Of a stretch of DNA of 64,000 nt, positions 58,470 through 64,000 are shown piece by piece. The translations under genes and the position numbers were made by a program. Each line of letters opens with the position of its first letter. Position 1 is the stretch's first letter. The notes beneath the pieces are model-generated. The model did not search any database. It saw only the letters and a list, made by a program, of their open reading frames with translations, and was not told the origin of the DNA. This stretch comes from Dicyema japonicum (lineage: Eukaryota > Dicyemida > Rhombozoa > Dicyemidae), in NCBI GenBank assembly GCA_011109175.1, contig RDEW01000001.1, positions 2,111,485 through 2,175,484 on the forward strand, in the 5' to 3' direction.

Positions 58470-60300
58470 AAAATCCTCATCCTTTCCCGGTGCTCCTCCC
58501 TCGTGCCCACACAAGCTCGTACTGGGCGGCTGACTGTATTTTCAGGGCCACCTTCCCGCATGCCAGAGTTTTTGTTTTATGAGGGCTTCCAGAGTAGTCG
58601 GTCCAGTTCTTTGTCTTCCACAAGTCCACCGTTTCCGTGACTTCTGAAAGCCTTCTTTTGTATGTCCGTGATTTTCTTAGTATTCGTATATGATAATGAA
58701 GGTCCCCATGAATGTTTGCTGGCTTGCTTCCATATCAACGATATTACATTCCAATTAATTAATAGTTGAAAATAGACTTTAGAAAACCGACTCTTATATC
58801 TCCAAGATTCTTCAATAACACTACTGGAATGTTGTCGGGACCGGCAGAGTACGTTGTTCTTGTAAAACGCAGCGTATTCTTCACGTCTTCATCCGAGAAG
58901 TAAACTGGGTTAGAATCCTTCTTCAGTTTTCTGCTTGAAGAGAAAAGCACTTTCGACTTCCTGTGTTCTTTGTACGAATTTTGTGTAGAATTTTATCAAT
59001 TTTGTTAACGTCTCGTTGAGTATAGTTATCCTCGGGGGAAGTTTCTTCTCCCTTTTCAAACATTTCGGATGGCTTTCACACTTCTCCGGTACTACGGCTG
59101 CGATTTACCTTTGTAAGAATCCGATTCCACTTCAATTTCTGGGCCTTGAACTCTCTGTCCTTTATTTTGTTGTTTATCAGAGCTCTGATCCGGAGTTTTC
59201 GTTTTTAATGTGATTCAATTACATTTTTTGAGGTGATTTCTTTTTTTGATCAATGCCGACTTCCCTCGACCATTAGAGGAATTTAGACGATGCTTGGGAA
59301 TAGCCAATGATCTTGCTTCTAGGATTGTGAAAGTAAAGTATTTGATCGCTTTTTTTAGCGATAGCTGTCCAAGTAACAATTCTTCAGTCTATCATCAGAG
59401 ATTGCGCGATACAATTCCCAATTAGCAGCTTTGTAATCACTGACCAGGTAATTTTCGATGAAAGTGATGTGGAGCAGAGTGTTATGTCGGGAGAGGTAGG
59501 CTAATCCGTCTCTCTGAGTGGGATCCTTGTATTTTTCTCTGGGTCATTCAGTATCGTAAGGAGTCCGTTTTCCATAACAATAGCTTCCCTCTCGTGTCGG
59601 CCTGTTGGGTTGACAACCATAAGAGCTGCTTTGCGTTTAAATCTCTACATATGATTATCTCGTAGATAGTCAATCTTGATAGGTTTGGAATATCTCGTAG
59701 ATAGTCAATCTACATAGGTCCTTTGGGCAGGAGCCGGGAGGAGGCAAGTAGATATTCACGAGGCACAGACTTCCTTTTGTTGTCTTAAGCGAGATTTCAA
59801 TTGCCTCAGTAACCTCGTCATTTGCAACAAGTTTCCTCACTTCCGGAGTAATGTCTCTGCATTTCAAGTTCTTTTTGAATAGAGTAAGTAGTCCACCCCC
59901 TCTTCTCTTTTTACGATCCATCCTGATAGCCTCGTATCTAGGGAATGAAAAAGTGGGAACATTCATGCGGAGTTTAGTTTCTTGAATCATGGCCACGTCG
60001 ATCTTCTGATTTGCCAGGATTGAACGGAGTTCCCTTTAATTCCGTTGATGTTCAATTGGAGAGCAGTAAATTTCTTTTCTCCACAGTGGGCTGAGGGTTT
60101 TCTCCGGGAATGTTTTGGACTTTTTTTGAAGCACATCGCCGGGGGTCAATAATGACCCCGGGAAGAAAGTTTCTAAATGGTCTTTTTCGGAAGGGCATTA
60201 GAAGCCCTCTGAGCGTTGCCAAATCCTTTTGAATTTTTTGACTTGGTGGACCTCATAACGCCACGCTACAAAATAGGTTACGTTAAACATAGAATACGAG
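58470..60300 (-). pseudogene. LINE-A copy: endonuclease to RT start
   Basis: Minus strand: a weak 2A-like LLTPGDVLQ near 60152-60120, endonuclease start KFTALQLNINGI, then MIQETKLRMNVPTFSFPRYE, RRGGGLLTLFKKNLKC, LVNIYLPPPGSCPKDL (59996-59670), broken later endonuclease pieces, and RT start KNTLRFTRTTYSAGPDNIPV-VLLKNLG (58950-58759). Head to head with the next copy. Confidence 0.75.
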
Positions 60301-62745
60301 ACATATTGAGATGATCTAATCTGAAACAATAGCTTATGCATTTCAACATTGAAAAATCTACTGTGTTATGTGGGGATCTTAATGCATGACATCCAGTTTG
60401 GCTCACTTCCCAATCCTCTGATAACCGAGGAGAACTCATTGCAAATTATCTTCCTGACCTGATTATACTGAACAACCCTAACTCACATACGAGGACTTCA
60501 TTAAGGATGACTGATAGCTGCACATCCCCCGACTTAACACTATGCTCACCTTCTCTGGCTGGACTCATTTCCTGGAACGTCTTTTACGGCTTCCAGTGAC
60601 CACAATTTAATACTTCTAAAATTGAGAGGTCTTCGACGATGCAGGAGACGGCCGCGGAATCAAAAGGATTCAAGGATTATACGAAGGTTGACTGGTCTGG
60701 TTTCAGTAACCTTGTGGATAAATTCTTGGCCGGGAGATTATCCTTCCCAATACGCTCTATTGACGAGGCCGCAGAAATTATCAGCGCTGCCATTCAGAAA
60801 GCTGACCATATTTTTATTCCTATATCGTCATACAAGAAGTTTATTCCTACCCTCAGCTCTTATACAATAAGTCTTATAAAACAAAGAGACCGGCTGAAGA
60901 GATGCCATCTGTTGGACATGAAGTCTTTGACAGCCCTCAGACAACTGAATAAAAGAATCTGTCAGAGCATAAAAGAACACAAGGACAAGAGATGGCAGCA
61001 TCTAGTTAACCACCTCGACAGGAAAAGTACATCCCGACATTCTGGAAAACTCTTAAACAAGTCAAGTCGGAGCTGGATGATGCAGACGGAACCGGAAAGT
61101 CTTCTCCTGAACACTTATGCCACCTACATCCTAACACCTTATGAAACATTACGCTGGAATTAGCTTCAAACCATTCTCGAAACACCTGGACATTAAGGTG
61201 CGTGCCCATAAACCGAAGAAGGAACCTTACACGAACTATTCACAGATGACCAAGTCTTGGATGTGATCACCAGATTAAAGAGCTCACGGGCGTGCGGGCC
61301 TGACAAAGTATCTTCTATTCACCTAAAACACCTAAGCCACTACGCAATTGGCTACCTCACGCATATATACAATCTGTCCATTAACTATAATATTATTCCT
61401 AAGATTTGGAAGAATTCTATCATCAGACCGATATTGAAGGCTGGGAAACCAGAGACAGAACCTGCATCCTACAGGCCTATTTCCGTTACCAGCACACTGT
61501 CAAAAATTATGGAGAAACTTGTATTATCAGTCATTATTCCGTATCTTCCGCGTCCTATATTTCAACATGGTTTCCTCCGCGGTAGGTCCACCGCTACATA
61601 CTTGGCAACTTTATCGCAGTTCATTGCCGACGGTTTTAACACCCATCCTCCGCCTCACAAACGCACAATCTTGGTTTCTATTGACATCAACAAAGCCTTT
61701 GACACTGTTTCGAGGAAAATCTTGGTTGGAAAAATATTTTCTACTAATATTCGTCCGAATGTGAAATTATGGCTGGCCAACTTTTTGTCTGGAAGACGTG
61801 GAAGAGTAGTCAGTGGTGATCTTAGATCTAGATCACAATTACTACCGAACAAGGTACCCCAGGGGTCTCCACTTTCACCAATTCTATTCAACCTATTCCT
61901 ACACGACCTACCTAATGATGGAGACAAAGATTCCCTGATATTATCCTACGAGGACGATGTAGTCATTGCAATACGGAACCGCTCGACGCAAGTCGCATCC
62001 CTTAAAACTTAGACAAAATTGAACACTCCACGATTAGATTGTTGGCAATCGACTAACGATTTCTGCAACCAAGTCTATCTGATCCACTTTCACGTCGGAC
62101 CGTTGTTCCAAGGATGAACCGAGTCTTTTTATTGGTCCCACTAGGATTCCAGTGACAAATTCCCCCACTGTCCTTGGAGTCAAGTACGACAGCCTTCTCA
62201 AATTCAACTCCCACGCAACAGATATGATTACCAGGGGCCTCCAGAAAGTTAACGTTTTACGCGCCCTTGTCCGGAGGACCACGAGAAACATGGACTTTTC
62301 CGTTTCTACCTCTACCAACAAACAATGCGCCTGCCGTTGAGTATGCCTCCGTTGCATGGAGATTCGCGCTATCGGAGTCTATGGTCCAAAGAGTCAACTC
62401 GATACACCAGAAAACAATCAGTATGCTTTCCCACGTAATGGATCAACAGTCGACCCACTACTCATGGAAGCTAAGATCTGTAGTCGTGGCTCCGGATTTC
62501 TTCGCGTCTGTGAGGAAGATGGAAATCCGCTTCGCCTATCCTTCCATGGCAAGAGAAAACCGATTGGATAAGAAATTCCCCTCCCCGATCGGATTCCTCT
62601 GCAAGACCGAGAGAAGGCTCTTCCGGAAAGTAGTGGGGACGATGGAATCACAGACGTCGAATGGCACAATTGATTGCGAGGACTGGGATCACCTAACTGA
62701 CTCTTTTGTCTTTCTTTCTCGGTGTTCCCGGGGTTATTAAAAAAA
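60300..62745 (+). pseudogene. LINE-A copy, longest RT in the window
   Basis: Plus strand: endonuclease end (VLCGDLNA, LILNNPNSHTRTSLR; about 60360-60500), linker 60639-61163, RT 61257-62012 with LKSSRACGPDKVSSIHLKHL, ASYRPISVTSTLSKIMEKLV, VSIDINKAFDTVSRK, NKVPQGSPLSPILFNLF and LSYEDDVVIA, in which the canonical YADD is YEDD. Then shifted GVKYDSLLKFNSHAT and the 3' block 62267-62740, ending in GGGGTTATTAAAAAAATAAA at 62745. Three or more breaks. Confidence 0.85.
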
Positions 62746-62754
62746 TAAATAAAA

Positions 62755-63227
62755 ATTGGCCTTGTGAATTTGTGCTAGTTCTCCTGTCAGAAGGTCGTAT
62801 TTGTGTTGTTTTTCCACTTCAACATGTTTTAGCAAATCTTTGGAAGTGATCCCTACTTGTATTAGTATTTTTTTCGTTTTTGGATTTATCGTGTACGAAA
62901 ATATCAGATTTGTTTTTTTAACTTGTATATCCGTTTGTAGTGTTATATCGACTCGTATTTCAACTTTACTGTTTATTCCAAATCGACGACATAGTTGTAT
63001 ACATCTTACAACTTCGTTATGTCGCCGCATATATGCACCGCTAAGCATCCTGGTACACCGTGTAGCCAGGTGATCCACACTTTTTTTTGGCCATTCCACA
63101 ATGACTGCAATTTGTTTTCATTGTCTTCAAAGAACAGATTTCGATCCTGTATCATGCAGTACATTGCTTCCAACCTTGGACTATTGTTTCCCCAGTTACC
63201 ATTCAATTGATTCATTGATATCGACAT
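62755..63227 (-). pseudogene. Retroelement H, zinc-site and endonuclease fragment
   Basis: Minus strand: NSPRLEAMYCMIQDRNLFFE (63190-63130), KKSVDHLATRCTRMLSGAYM, RRHNEVVRCIQLCRRFGI, KKTNLIFSYTINPKTKKILI-QVGI and LKHVEVEKQHKYDLLTGELA. These match 16260-15840 block by block. Bounded on both sides by other retroelements (LINE-A 3' end and R 5' end). Confidence 0.75.
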
Positions 63228-63229
63228 TC

Positions 63230-64000
63230 GTATTTTGTGTCGTCTGCACGTTGTGTCGTCTGTTGTCGTTGTGTTGCTAAAAGAAGAGAAAAAGAAGAGA
63301 ATAAGAAAGGAAAATCAGAAAAGAACATGCAGAAAACTGTAAAAGAAGATGAGATCTGCACAAAGTACAACATAATTAACAAAAGAAAGCGGATGATCCA
63401 TTGCACAGCATGTTCGTATGGCTTCCACATGTCCTGTGAATGACTAAAAGAGCCCTGGCTGTCATTTCCGATTGGCACTGTCGATCTTGTCTCCTACCAG
63501 ATAATACGACAAACTCTTCCCTACGCTACCCTTCTGAACATGTTCCACTAGACCATCAGGAAATACTTGAATTGATCTCCAACATGACACACACACGAAG
63601 ACTCCTGATTAGGATCCCAAAGCTGCCCGTATATCTGTCGCGGACTGCCTATGTGAGTGTATGGTATCCGTGCTGCGGTGAGGATCTTTGCAGATCAACA
63701 ATGTATAATTGAGCCGTCAGAACAGTCCTACGCATCACTTGTTGAGCGACACCCAAGTCTCCCCAACGACCACCGGGTTCCCCTTGCCCAGGACAATTAT
63801 CCAATACTTGTGATAAAAGATGGGATCCTCTCTTTCGTCCCGAGTAGCAGTGGAGGACTAGATGGGCTCCGTCCGGGTCACATCAAAGATCTCATTGCTC
63901 ATAACATGGGCAACTCTGGGGTCCGACTCGTGTTGGCTATCACCAAACTAATGAACAGGATGCTATCAGGGACACTACCAGAAACAATTCGACACGTAAT
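63230..64000 (+). pseudogene. Retroelement R, 5' portion, runs off right edge
   Basis: Plus strand: CVVCCRCVAKRREKEENKKG, then PHD-type residues (CTKYN..., CTACSYGFHMSCE; 63355-63441), shift, WHCRSCLLPD, MTHTRRLLIRIPKLP, and in a further frame SSSGGLDGLRPGHIKDLIAH near 63845-63900, the RT start seen at 34770 in the near-complete copy. At least three shifts. Confidence 0.75.

Noticed and set aside
58470-62745. Twin-priming inversion as the origin of the head-to-head LINE-A pair
   Set aside because: Both halves contain overlapping endonuclease sequence, so they are two separate copies rather than one inverted insertion.

Overview
The window looks like a piece of a small, AT-rich invertebrate nuclear genome packed with decayed transposable elements. 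A few real, animal-type genes sit between them: a C2H2 zinc-finger giant, a gamma-syntrophin-like scaffold, a CIB2-like EF-hand protein, an ODF3/CIMAP axoneme protein and a tail-anchored cytochrome b5. The striking property is their introns. When exon frames are joined by homology, nearly every intron is only 22-27 nt long, GT...AG and AT-rich. Introns of this size are known from dicyemid mesozoans, so a dicyemid or an animal with a similarly reduced genome is the best guess. That is inference; no rRNA or mitochondrial marker is present.

Layout. 1-11 kb: tail-to-tail and head-to-head LINE fragments, a small tail-anchored membrane protein gene (2938-3178), a Tigger relic, and a hAT relic carrying a nested LINE. 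12-15 kb: a compact host cluster (cytochrome b5 and ODF3/CIMAP, convergent with 135 bp between stops, then a divergent unrecognised gene). 15-28 kb: an R2-like retroelement, a Merlin relic, two MITE families, a hAT relic, a complete-ended Tigger, and two LINE copies joined tail to tail. 28.1-28.8 kb: CIB2-like gene. 29-42 kb: further Tigger, hAT and LINE debris, including a 4.56-kb hAT with a perfect 8-bp target duplication that contains a nearly complete PHD-finger/REL-endonuclease retrotransposon. 42.2-51.7 kb: host block (gamma-syntrophin-like, a small secreted protein gene that has a broken duplicate about 5.7 kb upstream, and the zinc-finger gene). 51.7-64 kb: no supported host gene; LINE, MULE-like and retroelement copies, the last running off the right edge.

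Retroelements fall into four groups, named here only for convenience. LINE-A: Jockey/CR1-like, APE endonuclease plus RT, ORF1 with a CCHC knuckle, 2A-like motif before the endonuclease. LINE-B: RTE-like, APE plus RT. R: PHD finger, RT, C-terminal PD-(D/E)xK endonuclease. H: R2-like RT with a different C-terminal endonuclease. Most copies are broken. The 3' ends of LINE-A at 22.3-22.8 kb and 62.3-62.7 kb are almost identical, so that family moved or was duplicated recently.

Several host exons read in frame only if one base is added to an A/T homopolymer. This could be assembly error or true decay and affects how the gene models should be read.
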